64,000 nucleotides of DNA from Agrypnia vestita. Lineage: Eukaryota > Arthropoda > Insecta > Trichoptera > Phryganeidae. A program made the translations under genes and the position numbers. Positions 22,590 through 34,187 of the stretch are shown in pieces. Numbering within the stretch: position 1 is the stretch's first letter; every line of letters begins with the position of its first letter. The stretch is taken from positions 1-64,000 of the forward strand of contig JADDOH010005085.1 in the NCBI GenBank assembly GCA_016648135.1, read 5' to 3'. Under the pieces are notes generated by a model. The model was given only the letters and a program-made list of their open reading frames with translations. It was not told where the DNA came from and searched no databases.

Positions 22590-24116
22590 TAACGCTTCCC
22601 ATGACTAAGACGTCTCAGAACTTGTGGATCCAGGATTGGTCAGCCGCCTAAATTCGTAAAGGACAGTTATGCAGTGTGTGGACGAGAGTTGTCGTGGAGA
22701 AGTAGAAAACTAGAGCAATTAACAAGTCTCGACGTTTGATAGCGAGCTTGTCCATCTTCTTCTTCATCAGCCTTCGTCTTTCCACTGCTGGATATAGGCC
22801 TCTTCCTTATTTTTCCATTCTTCCCTGTTGTTAGCTAATTGTAGCCATTTCTTTCCCCCACAGCGACAATATCATCGGCCCATCTCTTTTGAGGTCTTCC
22901 GATGCCTCTTTTATTTTCCCAAGGTCTCCATTTCAGAACTCTGGGAGGCCATGTTGTAGTACCCTGTCTTGCAACGTGTCTTGCCTATTGCCATTTTAGC
23001 TTCGCTACACGATCCATGATATCCACTACTCTAGTTCTGCGCCTAATTTCGTCGTTTCTAATTCTATCTCTTAGGCTTACTCCAAGCATGGATCTCTCCA
23101 TGGATCGTTGCGTGCATTTGAGCTTTTCTACACTTTTCTTTGTAAGGGCCATAGTCTCCAATCCATACGTCTCATGCACGATTCAAAGGCTTTTCTTTTT
23201 AGGCTAATTGGGATCTCTTTGTTCTCGAAGATATGTTTGAATTTGCCAAAAGCAGCCCAGCTCATTCCTATTCGTCTTGGCAATTCTGCTGTTTGGTTCT
23301 CTTTTTCATTTTTATCTTGTGTCCTTTATCTTTTAGCTTGCCCATCATCGTTTTCAATTCTTGACAGTATACCTCTGCAGTAATTATTGTACCAGATCTC
23401 AAGAAGCTGTAATGAATAATGCCGGCACAGGTCCACCATACAGTCAAAAGCAGTTTCTTTTGACTCAATTTGCGTTTGAGACATTGCTTGGGTGCCTCCC
23501 CTGAGTCCAACCATTGCGACAAACGTTTCCGATTATCACACAGGATCCACTTTTCATCATAAGTAACAATCCGATTCAGAATTCTCCCATTTATGTTACT
23601 CAATAACTATTACACTGCTACAAAATTACATTGACACTCAGGAGCGTGCCGTAGGACCAGTTAGGTGGCAATAAATGTAAATTTGGATTCTTAATAAATA
23701 AAATAACAAAGTAAGGCAAGCCTCGTCGAGAATTTTCTATTATCCTTCAGTAAGTTCATACGGTGCCCATTTATCAGCTTCTTTACTTTCCCAGTTTGAC
23801 GCAAATAAATCAATGTCGTTTTGTCACTCACGTTGAAGGCTATTGCTAAATCAGACGTGGTTTGAGATGAACCCGCTTCCACTATAGCTTGCAATCGTCC
23901 ATTATTGACTGAAGTTTTCGATCGTCCACGGGGCTCGTTGTTGAGGTTGAAATTTCCAAAACGGAAGCGATCAAACCAAAAACACACCGCGCGTTCATTT
24001 GCGGTACCTGCCATACATGTCACTGATATTGCGTGCCGTTTGCGTAGATTAGTGCCACGACGGAACTCATATTCGAAAATAACGCGAATTTTCATTTTCT
24101 CTATGATCGCAGACAT
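22590..24116 (-). pseudogene. mariner transposase pseudogene split by a LINE
   Basis: The start MSAIIEKMKIRVIFEYEF at 24116 and the helix-turn-helix region (ANERAVCFWFDRFRFGNF, NEPRGRSKTSV, SQTTSDLAIAFNVS) are well preserved. An insertion of roughly 85 bases near 23604-23690 breaks the frame. The first catalytic Asp lies in IVTYDEKWI (residue block at ~23570) and the second region is VWWTCAGIIHYSFL. The reading is interrupted at 23335 by a nested LINE and resumes at 22745 with SFLLLHDNSRPHTA, the block with the second catalytic Asp. The C-terminus is degraded. It belongs to the DD34D mariner family, and the nesting order shows it is older than the LINE. Confidence 0.9.
22757..23334 (-). mobile_element. 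RTE-like LINE 3' fragment nested in mariner
   Basis: Minus-strand reading gives RMSWAAFGKFKHIF, KEIPISLKRKAFESC, then the open frame 23179-22985 (LKCTQRSMERSMLGVSLRDR, IRRRTRVVDIMDRVAKLKWQ), then VLKWRPWENKRG and GRPQKRWADDI, ending YIQQWKDEG. This is the C-terminal end of an insect 'endonuclease-reverse transcriptase' LINE with a GAAGAAGA tail. AGCTTGTCCATC (22745-22756) and AGCTTGCCCATC (23335-23346) flank it as a 12-bp target duplication with one mismatch. The upstream RT core is absent. Confidence 0.9.
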
Positions 24117-24419
24117 GGCGATATCAAAGAAAAAAACAGACGGCGGGAAAACGAATGATTACCTAACTAATTTTTAAAAAAGGAATGTCATAGTTTTAAT
24201 ATGACATTAATAATTTGAATTTAGAATTCAAATAAAAGTCAAATGCAATAATTTCCTAAGGACCTAATACTTTAAAAATCCTGATTTATATTGTAATAAA
24301 TTTAGTATAAAGTTTTTATAGTTTTAGTATAATTGTCATTTAAGGGGAATGAAAAAGCTTTGGTTGCCACCCGCCCTGAGGATTGTTGCAACACATATAC
24401 GAAACACGCCGTATAATTT

Positions 24420-24610
24420 AAATATACACAACTTCCAAAATTTAGTAGACATGGTATTGTATCATGGGAAATGGCGAACGTTACATTGTGTAATGTGATC
24501 ACTTAAGCCAGCAGTACGATAGGTCATAAGCCCTAAGTGTACAGCCAAAGACTTCTATACCTACTTTCCCATAAGAATATAATTTCTTCTCTTTGAGACA
24601 TCTATAATAT
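24420..24610 (+). mobile_element. MITE copy, 'GTCTCTGTGAGAC' family
   Basis: Related to 3195-3395. It carries 'gaacgttacattgtgtaatgtgatcacttaagccag', 'tactttcccata' and the end 'tctttgagacatctataat'. It abuts the LTR at 24611. Confidence 0.6.
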
Positions 24611-25179
24611 TGTCACGTGTCGTGGCTGCAGGAGGAATTAATGAAAACACTGGGATTTAATACAGAATTTATTGAATACCGATTAATTAATTAAACTAAC
24701 GTACAAGGTCACTTATCGCTATTAAATGTAACGTTATTCCTTAAATTAAACTGTTTCGCAATTTATCACTCATAAATAGACACTTTATATTCGCTTCAAT
24801 ACTTTAGTCACTGTTCACTAGAATATCCCATCAATTTCCGCACTTATTAATTTCGCTTCGGTTTATTTCGCTACGTAAGAACTTTCTAGAATCGCTGTCG
24901 AATTACCGCTCGCTTGGCACTACTGGCTTCCGCCGCTACCGCTCGTTTGGCCGGCCTGACCCCCGCCCGCGGCTACCTTCGCTTTGTTATCGCCTGTCAA
25001 CGCGCAAGGAAAATAACTCTCCGGTTACTCGCGCGTGTCGTATTTATACTGGCCAACGCTGTTATCGAAATTTCGAGGCGATTCCCGCGTTTTCGAGAAG
25101 TTCCTCGCGTTTTCCAGACTTTTGGAGATGTCTCTCATAAGTCGGAGGCGATTCCAGATCCTTCGGTAGTATTGTGACA
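24611..25179 (-). mobile_element. Solo LTR, minus orientation
   Basis: On the minus strand it starts TGTCACAATACTACCG and ends GCAGCCACGACACGTGACA. A TATA box (AGTATAAATA) lies at about 25041-25050, and the R/U5-like half is GC-rich. The end sequence matches the LTRs at 8042-8420 and 36225-36705. No internal retroelement genes flank it and no target duplication is visible. Confidence 0.6.
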
Positions 25180-25972
25180 ACTTCAAACAACTGCCACTTT
25201 GACAGAAGTGCGTGATTCTTTTTTTTAACCTCGTTACAATATATTGATTGACACTGGACTCCCTTTTTACAGGTTTGTTTTACACGGTTTCGAAATAACA
25301 CGGTGCTACATGCCTTGCACGCTACATACTACTTACATGCTACATACTTACTACTCAGTGCCATGCCTAGAGAGGTATGCGGAAAGCGAGGCGGGAATCG
25401 CGAGACTGCGGTTAGCAATGTAGTCAGTTATGTGGATTCCGTTGGACGTCGCGGACGCCTAGCGTGGATCTGCGTATGATGGCTTTTTTTGATATTCCGC
25501 ATCATAAATTAACTGTATAAATACAGTAAACCCAAAAATTTGAAAAAACTATATTTCACCGGTTCAAGATATCTCGAGTGATGAAAGCGATGTCGTACCA
25601 AATGTGCGTAAACGTGGTTTCGTCTATTGTCTGATTGTGATGGTGAATAATCTGTATTGCGATTTTTAGAAAGTATTATTTAAGATAAAATTAAGATTGA
25701 TGTCCTGATTTTTTTTATACAAGGACACCCATACACCAATATTTTTTATTTTAGTATTTTTTACACGTTTTTTATAACGTATCCACCGTGTTAAAAGAGA
25801 GGTACTGATATTTTTTTGCTTTTCTTCTTCCAGACAAAAATTAATGCCGCTGCGATGGTTTATATAAAGAATAATAATGCCATTCAGTTTAGCGGCTACC
25901 GTATTGGTTTTCGTTAATTTAAATTGTTTATGTTAACAGGTATAATTGGAATTGTAAGATAACTTAACTCCC
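25180..25972. other. No gene supported
   Basis: Mixed AT-rich DNA. A short acidic frame around 25570-25625 (DISSDESDVV) resembles the N-terminus of piggyBac-type proteins, but it is too short to call. Confidence 0.3.
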
Positions 25973-26160
25973 CTATTTTTTTATAATTTTACGCTTCAAC
26001 GGGCCAAGAGGCCTAATTACAGAAGCGAAACAAATGACAAAACAGGCGTGCTTAAGTAAATCACATAGATTAATTGTCACCTCACCGGGAATCGAATCCG
26101 GAACCCTCGGTGTGAGAAGCCAGTGTCATGCGCACTGGGCTACGAGGACCGCCATTTTAT
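25973..26160 (-). repeat. tRNA-derived SINE
   Basis: On the minus strand the head has an A-box-like TAGCCCAGTGCGC and a B box GGATTCGATTCC within a tRNA-like fold. A non-tRNA body and an A-rich end (aaaaaaata) follow at 25973. Degraded relatives are at 58250-58325 and 63285-63350. Confidence 0.65.
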
Positions 26161-26344
26161 TTTCAGTCATTTTAGTTAGCATACAGCCAGGCGAAAATAT
26201 TCGATAAATTAACTTTGTAGTAACACAATCAATATTAATACATTTAAACATTATTAGGAAGAAAAAGTGATTGTTTATGTATTTATGAAAGTGAGCTACT
26301 ACTATACAATATCACAATGCTAGACTATGAAGTAATAGGCAGCT

Positions 26345-27105
26345 ACACTCCAAAGGATTGGAAAAGAGCTGTTATCATGTCTCTATACTAAAGAAAAGGG
26401 TCGCGAATAGACTGCGAGAGCTATCGGACTATTAGCCTATTAAGCTCTGTTGGCAAACTGTGTGCGAGAATTTTGATAGAAAGAGTGGGGTTGACAACGA
26501 AAGAAAAAGTGTGGGATGTATAAGGAGCATTCGTGAGTGGAAGAGGACGCATGGACCAGATTTTCTCACTGCGCTAGATAACGGAAAAGCTTTTGGCAAA
26601 CAACCAAAAACTTTTTTGTGCCTTTGTGGATCTCCAAAAAGCGTACGACAGAGTGATAAGACGAAAGTTATGGAAGATTTTGTCTGAATACGGGATGAAG
26701 AGTAAACTCATATAGGCAATTGCATCCCTGCACGAAGGAAGTAGTGCTTGCGTGATAATTAATGGGGCATTCACATCGGATGCGTAATGTCACCATGGCT
26801 TTTCAACATGCATATAATTGTATGAAAGAACTGAAGGAACGAGAAGTAGTAGCGAAAATGAACGGACTCGCCATATCCAATGTAAGCATGCAGAGTGAAG
26901 TTCTTATGAATGTCAGCAAATCGAAAGTGATGGTATTCGAAAGATACGAAAGAGTGAATAAGTGTGATGTAATTGTAAACAACGAATACTTAGAATAAGT
27001 GAACGAGTTTGTGTATTTAGGAAGTATGTTTAGTACAGACGGCAAGGCTGAAAATGATATCGAAAGGACAGCGACTGAGGGGAACAAAGTAAATGGTGAA
27101 AAATA
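26345..27105 (+). pseudogene. RTE-like LINE reverse transcriptase fragment
   Basis: Plus-strand reading with stops and frameshifts: DWKRAVIMSLY, DCESYRTISLLSSVGKLC, ARILIERV, then the RT block FVDLQKAYDRVIRRKLW with the first catalytic Asp, then YGMKSKLI and IASLHEGS. The FADD-box region is missing: the reading jumps from FQHAYNCMKELKE to SKVMVFERYERVN. It ends with VNEFVYLGSMFSTDGK and DIERTA. Both truncated and internally deleted, it cannot encode an active polymerase. Confidence 0.85.
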
Positions 27106-27127
27106 ATTAACAAGAATATACTTTGTT

Positions 27128-28030
27128 TACACTATTAATAAATAAATAAAATACTAAAATTTTTCGGGACTATTGGTCCCTTCACCAGAATGCAACCTAT
27201 ACTAAAAAAATAAAAAGCAAAGACATTAACAAAATAAAAATAAATATATGGGAGATGAACATCTTTACAACTATTTGCAAAAAGCACTCGGTTATTTATT
27301 ATATTTAATTTACTATTAACACTTTTTCATGTTTCCAAAAATTCTAATTTATCCAACTGTAATCTTGTATCATTTGTATGTAAAATTTGTAAACCCATAT
27401 TAATATCAAAAGAATCCATTTCAAATTCCGAATAATTATTGCTAGGTACTTAAACATCTTAAATAATTAAAAGCGTTGGCGTTAACTTTGTGGAAATCCA
27501 TTTTTTTTAAATTATGAAATAAAAACACTAAACTTTGTTTTCTTCCAGTATTTTATATTTTAGAATAACAAGTTTCCTTCTTCAGGTGAGTTAGGACTGA
27601 GGTATGTGGGAGTGGTTGTCTGATGTATGGGTTGTGGATTCGTATACGGGTTGTGGATGGTAGAAGTGGAGGGGTTATCTAGGTGGTGGGATGTAAAGGG
27701 TTGATAGTGTTTTCATTTCATAATTTTTTCACCTAAAGTGTTCCTTAACTCTAACATCAAAATTTGTACACGTTTTTCTGACATAAAAATACGAGTAGTA
27801 ACATTTCAATACGCAATTCAAAATTACAAATTTATAAATTAAATATTGTGGTTTCAGTGTAGTATAATTTCATATTAATACTAACTTAATTATTGATTCA
27901 TCTCACATATCTGTATTTTTTATTTTGTCAATGTGTATACTTCGATTTTATTTTTTTTAGTTTAAATTATATCCTGATGAAGGGGCGTTGACCAGGAACA
28001 TGTTGGTATTTTCAATTAGTGGTGTTAAAA
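27128..28030. mobile_element. Penelope-type foldback: two 3' ends facing each other
   Basis: A minus-strand hammerhead-like motif at 27162-27188 (CUGGUGA, perfect 5-bp stem II GGGAC/GUCCC, GAAA) and a plus-strand one at 27974-27999 (CUGAUGA...GGAACAUGUU) bound ~800 bp of AT-rich sequence. Each is followed by the 'tagtggtg / ..gtttac' tail seen at other Penelope-type ends. A (TG)GG-rich patch at 27600-27700 resembles the 'TCCACC..CCC' tract of the Penelope ORF ends in inverted orientation. Confidence 0.5.
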
Positions 28031-28059
28031 AATATGTACCTATATTCCGATTAATTATA

Positions 28060-28440
28060 TTTCATTTACGATTACCTTTTTAAATACAGTTCTGCGCGAA
28101 CTGATTATTGTAACATGCTGCCAAGAACATATTTCTTAATTTTGTCCAAAGGCGCTTGCAAAAATAAATAAATCCGAAAATTCCATATTCCAAAACAAAC
28201 AAGTGCACGTAAATATATTACAGGTTAGATTGAATTATGCGTTAAATAATAATGTTGTCCGGTCGATCAACATGGGATTTTAACAGCATTAAATCTTGCA
28301 AGAACTAAACCAGCCGTCATTCTCAAAATAGTATAATATATTAAGATTCACGTAAAAATGAATGCGGCCACATACAGTTAGATAAACACAGGCAGTGACG
28401 AAACGGTTGAATAACCGAGTACTTAAATAAAATATTCACA
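28060..28440. other. No gene seen
   Basis: AT-rich DNA leading into the GC-rich region. Confidence 0.4.
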
Positions 28441-28881
28441 CAAGTTCACGTGTCAACAATGCCGTGTTTCTCGGGGGGTCAAGAGTGGAAATACGAGTTC
28501 GCGGATTCCGCTCATTGTCTGCCGGCACCAACAAATGCCTTTCTCAATGAATTGGCCGCCAAACGTAAACAAAAGGAGTCGCATAGTAATGAGAGGCAGG
28601 TATCAGATAAACGATATGCCTCGATAGTAGAAATCTCAACACAACGCGTTCATCTTTGAAAAAATACATTCTCTCCTCGCCGTGCTCGAGATGACAATAA
28701 AAATACGTCACAAAACATTGTTTTCAATGAGACTAGACCACGGTGATTGCGCCTCATTATTATTCCCTCGCACCTCTCCCGGCGAATTGAAGGCAATTGT
28801 GGACGCGGTCGGTGCGCGAGTCATAACGGAGAGAGAATCGAGCGGCAGGTGCGACAGTCGGGGCGGTAAGGAGGTAATTAC
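28440..28881 (-). other. Proximal intron or regulatory sequence
   Basis: Mixed-composition, non-repetitive sequence downstream of the candidate donor. The block at 28530-28570 (GGCGGCCAATTCATTGAG on the minus strand) looks like conserved regulatory DNA rather than coding sequence. ORFs here exist on both strands and are shadows of high GC. Confidence 0.3.
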
Positions 28882-29013
28882 TTGCTGCAAGAGGGATCGC
28901 ACTCCGCTCAGCTCGAGGGAGCGCGCGTCCAGCGACCTGCTGCGAGGTTTGGACACGCCCAGGGGCTCCTCTTCCTTCCTTCCCCCCTTCACCCACCGGA
29001 AGTAGGCCGCCAT
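28882..29013 (-). CDS. Candidate first coding exon of a host gene (44 codons)
   Basis: On the minus strand ATGGCGGCC starts at 29013. The frame runs MAAYFRWVKGGRKEEE, PLGVSKPRSRSLDARSLEL and SGVRSLLQQ, then meets GTAATT at 28881, a phase-0 donor. Supporting points are high GC at third positions, a good start context, position just downstream of a GC-rich promoter-like region, and no similarity to transposons. A CACAG directly before the ATG could instead be an acceptor, making this exon 2. The basic, serine/arginine-rich N-terminus is not recognised. It may join the exon at 10865-10901, which also needs phase 0. Confidence 0.45.
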
Positions 29014-29099
29014 CTGTGTTAACGCGATGACAATACGAAAACGGAAGAGATTCCTTCGCGCCACAACACAGACACTCAAACACTGTTTCGTGCACTCGA

Positions 29100-29545
29100 A
29101 GAGAGAAACTCGCGTATAAAAAGAAAGTTCGATTTGTGAACACTCGCGAGTCCAGAAACGGCGGCGCTCATTTCACGAACGAGCGAGACGCGACTCGGTC
29201 TTTACCGGGGGAGCCGCCGCGAGGATCTATCGGCTGTCGAGGCCGGAGTCGTCCAGTTTCCGGTTCCCGGCTCACCTCCGCGGGCCGCGACACTTTCCCA
29301 TTACGCCGACGATTATTATTCGAGCCGCTCGGTGCGATTCGGGGCTTCGATAGCAGTTACAAGAGCGACGATAAGACTGATTGGACGCGCGCGCCCGGCG
29401 GCACTACGGGCGAGCGGCGCGCGCGGTTATCGAGAGTTCGCGCGGCCACCGCGGGCCGCACCGCGCCGGCTGCGAGCGCCCGGTGCGCCGCGACAGGGCG
29501 GGCGCCAAATCCCGCGACGTTTAAATTTTAACTTTTAAGTAAAAT
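29100..29545 (-). promoter_or_regulatory. GC-rich, CpG-dense promoter-like region
   Basis: About 400 bp are strikingly GC-rich and full of CG dinucleotides in an otherwise very AT-rich window. Long overlapping ORFs in several frames are a by-product. Its location immediately upstream of the candidate first exon suggests the 5' UTR and core promoter. A plus-strand TATAAAA at 29114 could allow divergent initiation. Confidence 0.45.
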
Positions 29546-29559
29546 AGTAAAAACTCGTG

Positions 29560-30840
29560 TTCGGTTTGGCAGCGAGACTCGCGCACAACACAAACTTTAG
29601 CTAAAACCTTAAATATCTTATTTTGAAAAGTAAGACAAACAGAAGGCATTAAAATATGAACTTTTATACGTTTTAACTGTGTTGTAAAGATTCTAATTCA
29701 CTCAACTGACGAACGAAACACATATAGTAAATGGACTGACATTTGAATTTTGACGTACAAGTGTGAAGTGAGGCGCAAGACGGCGAATATTGGCCACTTT
29801 GGTGTGCACCCAGGGCTGTGAAAGCTAAGGGTCGAGTCCAAACAATTTTGTGGGAGCGAAATCCGTATCTCAGAAACGGTCTAGAGTTGAAAATCTCTTA
29901 AGTACGGTAAAGTATAAAATAAATTCATACAGAAAATGGAAAACGATCAAATATCTCGAAGAAAGCAATTATTGTGTTTTATATTATCCGATAAATAATT
30001 AGGATGTGTTCGAATATTTAAACGAAATGCTTCATTAATTTGACTGAAAGGTATCGATACGGATCGACAAAAATGGTCGAGTATCGAGAACACTCTCGCA
30101 ACGAGAATGTGCGATGTTCAAAGCGTCGAGAAACACAACCGTGGACAAACGCTGAAAGCCTGATCAACATCTGTCGAGAGACTAAAGTGCGCATCTACAC
30201 TATAAATTACACCGCAAACGCGCTAGCAGACTTATTCATATGCTATGATAAATCATAGCAGTGAGTTATTATTTGGACAGAGATTTGTGGCCAGTGATAG
30301 TACGGTGTTGCAAAATATTTACAAGAAAATAAAACACTTGTTTTTTACTTATATGTAAACTAATGAAAATGTGAATAATAGAATCTGTTTTTATCTCATG
30401 TTAACATTAATAGCAAGTTGACGAGTTCAATGTCCTCATTAGGCGAAACGCGTCCAGAGTTAATTATACAAGTAGACTAAAAAATAAAAGCTTCATTTTC
30501 ATATAGGTTGCGATAAACATTATGATTACATTATGGAGTTCTACAAATTTAACTTAGAAACCAAATTTACAAAATAGAAGTGTGATGATTAATTATGTGT
30601 GCGAGGTTTAAGTGACAACACTTTCAACAACTTTTGATGCTGTACATTGGGCTCAGCTGAGAGCATGCAGCGAGTGAGCCTACTCCCTCAGGAAAGCGAC
30701 GTATCGGTATGTACGTAGATAGGTAACGTTAAATAACCAACATCCCAGAAATCGAAAAATAATCAAAACAGTGAAAATATTAATATTTTTCATATCTATC
30801 GCAAGTACCTTGTGGTTATTCATTTTAATTAAATTTATTA
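29560..30840. other. AT-rich stretch with one hammerhead-like remnant
   Basis: No gene supported. At 30419-30450 TTGACGAG...GGCGAAACGCGTCC has the GAAA-palindrome-GUC arrangement with stem III ACGCGU. Confidence 0.35.
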
Positions 30841-30849
30841 TTATTATTA

Positions 30850-31425
30850 AGTTTTATACAAAGGATTTCGAAAACAATCGTTTTCTTCACCAGGGTGATA
30901 GAAAAACGGGTGATAGAAAAACTTCTCTAAACATATAATTAGCATAACATAATGTTAATTAAAGAATAATTTTAAAAACAATCATAATAATTCTGGTATC
31001 CGACTGTTTAAATATAAAAACAATGTACGATATAAAGATATGGAAAAAGGACATTTATTATAGAAATTTACTGGAAATATTTATTACTACTAAAATTTTT
31101 ACATGCTTTACTTATTTTTACGATCTAATTGTCTCAATGATTTAATTTAAGAGCAATATTATTAACCTGTAAGAACATAAACCCAAGTTGTTGTCAAAAC
31201 AATGAACATTTTCCATTAAATGATTAAAAAATTCTGAAAAATCAAAATTTCGACCAATATAAAAAGTCCAAGCAAAATGTTTACAATAATACTTTCTTTT
31301 GAATTTTCCTTGTAACATTTTAAACAAAAGGTAGGTAATAATTTTATGATTTTTATTAGTTTTTTATCACCTTGACGAAGAAAATGATTGTTTTCGAAAC
31401 CGATTGTATTCGGTCCTGCTCATAA
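30850..31425. mobile_element. Penelope-type foldback with two hammerhead-like motifs
   Basis: The minus-strand motif at 30866-30893 (CUGGUGA-A-GAAAAC...GUUUUC-GAAA) and the plus-strand motif at 31371-31400 (UUGACGA-A-GAAAAU...UUUUC-GAAAC) are near-identical and face outward across ~500 bp. The interior is AT-rich without protein similarity. Confidence 0.5.
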
Positions 31426-32097
31426 TATTAAAAAAATGTTACTTGATATTAACGCCATTAATAATATTGTTTACAACTCGCGGCAGAAGCAAAAAACAGG
31501 ACATGACAACACGCTTTCTGTAAAAATAAAATATATGAATATATTATGTTAATCACATAATTTAATAAAACCATTTCTTTATAAGACCTGGTGAACATTG
31601 CACCCAGAGAGTAATTCAGCTTTAAAAAATGTAAAAATGCCTTTCGGCAGAAGTTTTCTGGTATTTCATCAATAAAATACAAGTAACTCTGTACATATTT
31701 TTGAATTGTACAAATAAATTTGATGATTTAATTTGTATTATTAATTACATTAAATAAATATTACTTATATTTTACACATTTGGAACCGCAACCAGCACTA
31801 CTGAATTTTCCACTATTTTCAAAATTCCACTACTGCAATTTAGAAAAACCCGGCCGATGTTATCGTCCTTTGTATATGTTGTATATTTTTTAAAACCACG
31901 TTTATATTCAAATATACTAAAAAATAAAAATAAAATTTTGTCCAAAAAAATTTCTCACCCTCCAAATAAAAAGTAGGCGTAGGCGCTAACGATATTGATA
32001 TAGAATACAGAATTCTGTTGTTGATGGAGGGAAAGCGCTCACTCTTTTATTTAGAGAGTGAAACAAAAAAATTTTTGGCTGAACATTTATTATTTAC
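31426..32097. other. AT-rich stretch, no gene
   Basis: Nothing identified. Confidence 0.4.
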
Positions 32098-32490
32098 TTT
32101 TTTTACTTTTAAATATAAGCGTTGTTTTTTTTTTAAAAAATTTTCGTGTAATATGATTTTCTATTACTTTTTAGTCTAAATATTATCAAGCGTACAAAGT
32201 CGCTTCCTAAGAAACTAGCGACATCTTTTGGTGAGCTCATTAACTAATTTTTCATCTACAACTTTGATAATTGATTCATGTATTGTCATCAAGAATATGT
32301 CTGTGTGCAAAATTTCAGTTCGATTGGGCATCGGAAAACGGATGATATCGATTAAAAGATTCCGTCCAAACAAACAGGTGAAGCTAATATAAGCGTGGTA
32401 AAACAGCAAACTCCACAGTAGACTCTAGGTGAACAAGATCATCCTCTTTCAGTTACTATTATCATTGCAATACTAAAGCCCAACAAAAAT
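32098..32490 (+). repeat. Dispersed repeat, copy 1
   Basis: It shares with 34200-34885 the blocks 'tttaaatataagcgttgtttt', 'actttttagtc', 'aagattcc(g/t)tcca.acaaac.ggtgaagctaatataagc', 'aactccaca' and 'cctctttcagt...attgcaa...agcccaac'. No coding capacity. Confidence 0.6.
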
Positions 32491-33057
32491 CATTTATCTA
32501 CCGGGCCCTTTATTTCAATTCACATTTAAATGACTTTAATATTTTCAATTCTTCCATTACCATATATAAAACTGAACCTAATGTGTAAACCTTAGTAGAA
32601 TTCATTCCATTTAATTTTTTTTTTAATTTACTGATTTTATTCCCTAAAACCCCTTTTCCCTTTCTCTTTCATTGCAACAATCAAATATTTCTATCTCTCT
32701 AAGAAAGAAGTACTGTTCATGTTTCATATTAATTCAGTGAAAACATGTAAATGGTTTAATTTTTGATGTATACATATTTTTTAAGATTTTTTCTGGTTTA
32801 ATTGTATATTTTCTATATAAAATAATTTTAAAATTAGCCAAATTAGTTAGTTTGAATGTCTACGTGAGCGATGTAGTTTTCGCGTACAGCCAGATAGCAA
32901 TATTTTTTACAGAGAAATCTGAAGATTCACAATATTATATGTCAATCGAAGATTATTTAACCGAAAGATGTACCTTTATATAAATATACGCGGACAAGGG
33001 TAATAACACTATCAATCACTTAAACAATTAACAATTACTAAAACTGAAGCTAAATTA
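32491..33057. other. AT-rich stretch, no gene
   Basis: Nothing identified. Confidence 0.4.
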
Positions 33058-33230
33058 TACAAGTCTCACAGAGACAAAACTGTTTATACGAGAAACATGC
33101 CTGGAAGTTTTTTATAGGATGGCCCAGGGCTTACGACCTGCATGAGATGGCTTAATGACCAATTCCATCGTAAGAACATTCATCACACAGCATAAATTTT
33201 TTGATAGTCCTATGTTCCAAATCTGAGAAC
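33058..33230 (-). mobile_element. MITE copy, 'GTCTCTGTGAGAC' family
   Basis: Inverted relative of 3195-3395: 'agtctcacagagacaaaact', 'aggatggcccagggcttacga', 'aatgaccaattccatcgtaag'. Confidence 0.6.
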
Positions 33231-34165
33231 TTTCGTTTATTTGAAAGAATAATTTATTTATTATTCATCCCTCTCAGGACAAAATGCAGTAACTGTTTTC
33301 GGTAAATGCGATATGGTGGCTATTTTCTTTCAAAATTCTTTAATCCTTAGATATCAAATTATTATATTAATTTTATGAAAATCGAGAGATATAATAAAGT
33401 ATTGAACTTTCGGATAATAAAGTAATAATAAAAAAGGTGAATACAAACATTTGATGACAAATAATGTTCGTAATGAAATTTGGTGCCCACTGTGAATTTA
33501 TTGGAATTCAGTGAGCACACGTCAACAATGTCACACACACGCAATATCTTATGTGCAATAGTTTTTTGTTATTATTTGTGTATTGGATAACAATATTTTC
33601 ATTGGAATATTGAGCAGAATATATTATAGAACACAACAAAGACGCTTCTTACTACATACGGACGCCCGCAGGGTTTATAAGATTTTTTCCAAGCCGCCTG
33701 CAAAGCCTAAAAAGACAAATTGTGCAAAGTCGGTTGCCTTCAGCTAGTAGAAAATAAATTTTACGAAAATATCTCTCGTGCGAAAATGATATAAAAAAAT
33801 GTATACCACATTTTACGATGTACATACGAGGCACATTGTTTCGTTGTGTTGGTGTTTACACGTAACACATGAAACAATGTGCGTCATACGCACAGCTTAC
33901 ACATACTAATTCGATTGTCTTTCTTAAATGGAAAGACCTATACTTTACGGTAATAATCCTAATAAACGGACCATCTCTAACGGAAAAACTTCCAGTTCGA
34001 TACTGCAACTGATTATGAAACGCCAGGTATCGAGCGAAGTGCTAACCGGGCGACACGAAAAGATTTATTTGTGTTTTTAAACAATCACAAGGAAACCTTT
34101 CGGGCCAAGGCTTCAACCTGCGCCTCGCTGTCGGAGCCTGGCGGGTCGCGGGGTGAACCGGAGTG
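33231..34165. other. AT-rich stretch with a 19-bp hairpin
   Basis: CACATTGTTTCGTTGTGTT (33832-33850) pairs with AACACATGAAACAATGTG (33863-33881). A moderately GC-rich patch at 34030-34170 has no recognisable coding sequence. Confidence 0.4.
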
Positions 34166-34187
34166 TGCCCTCAGCGAAGCAAACACA

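Noticed and set aside
24302..24502. 66-codon minus ORF (start MITLHNVTFAISHDT) as a gene
   Set aside because: Its first ~80 bases are MITE sequence shared with 3195 and 11205, and no domain is recognisable in the rest.
25560..25640. Short acidic frame (DISSDESDVV) resembling a piggyBac N-terminus
   Set aside because: Only ~20 residues, no catalytic region and no TTAA-flanked ends.
28708..29538. Six overlapping ORFs of 68-131 codons on both strands
   Set aside because: They are a by-product of high GC; only the short minus-strand frame at 28882-29013 has a start context and a splice donor.
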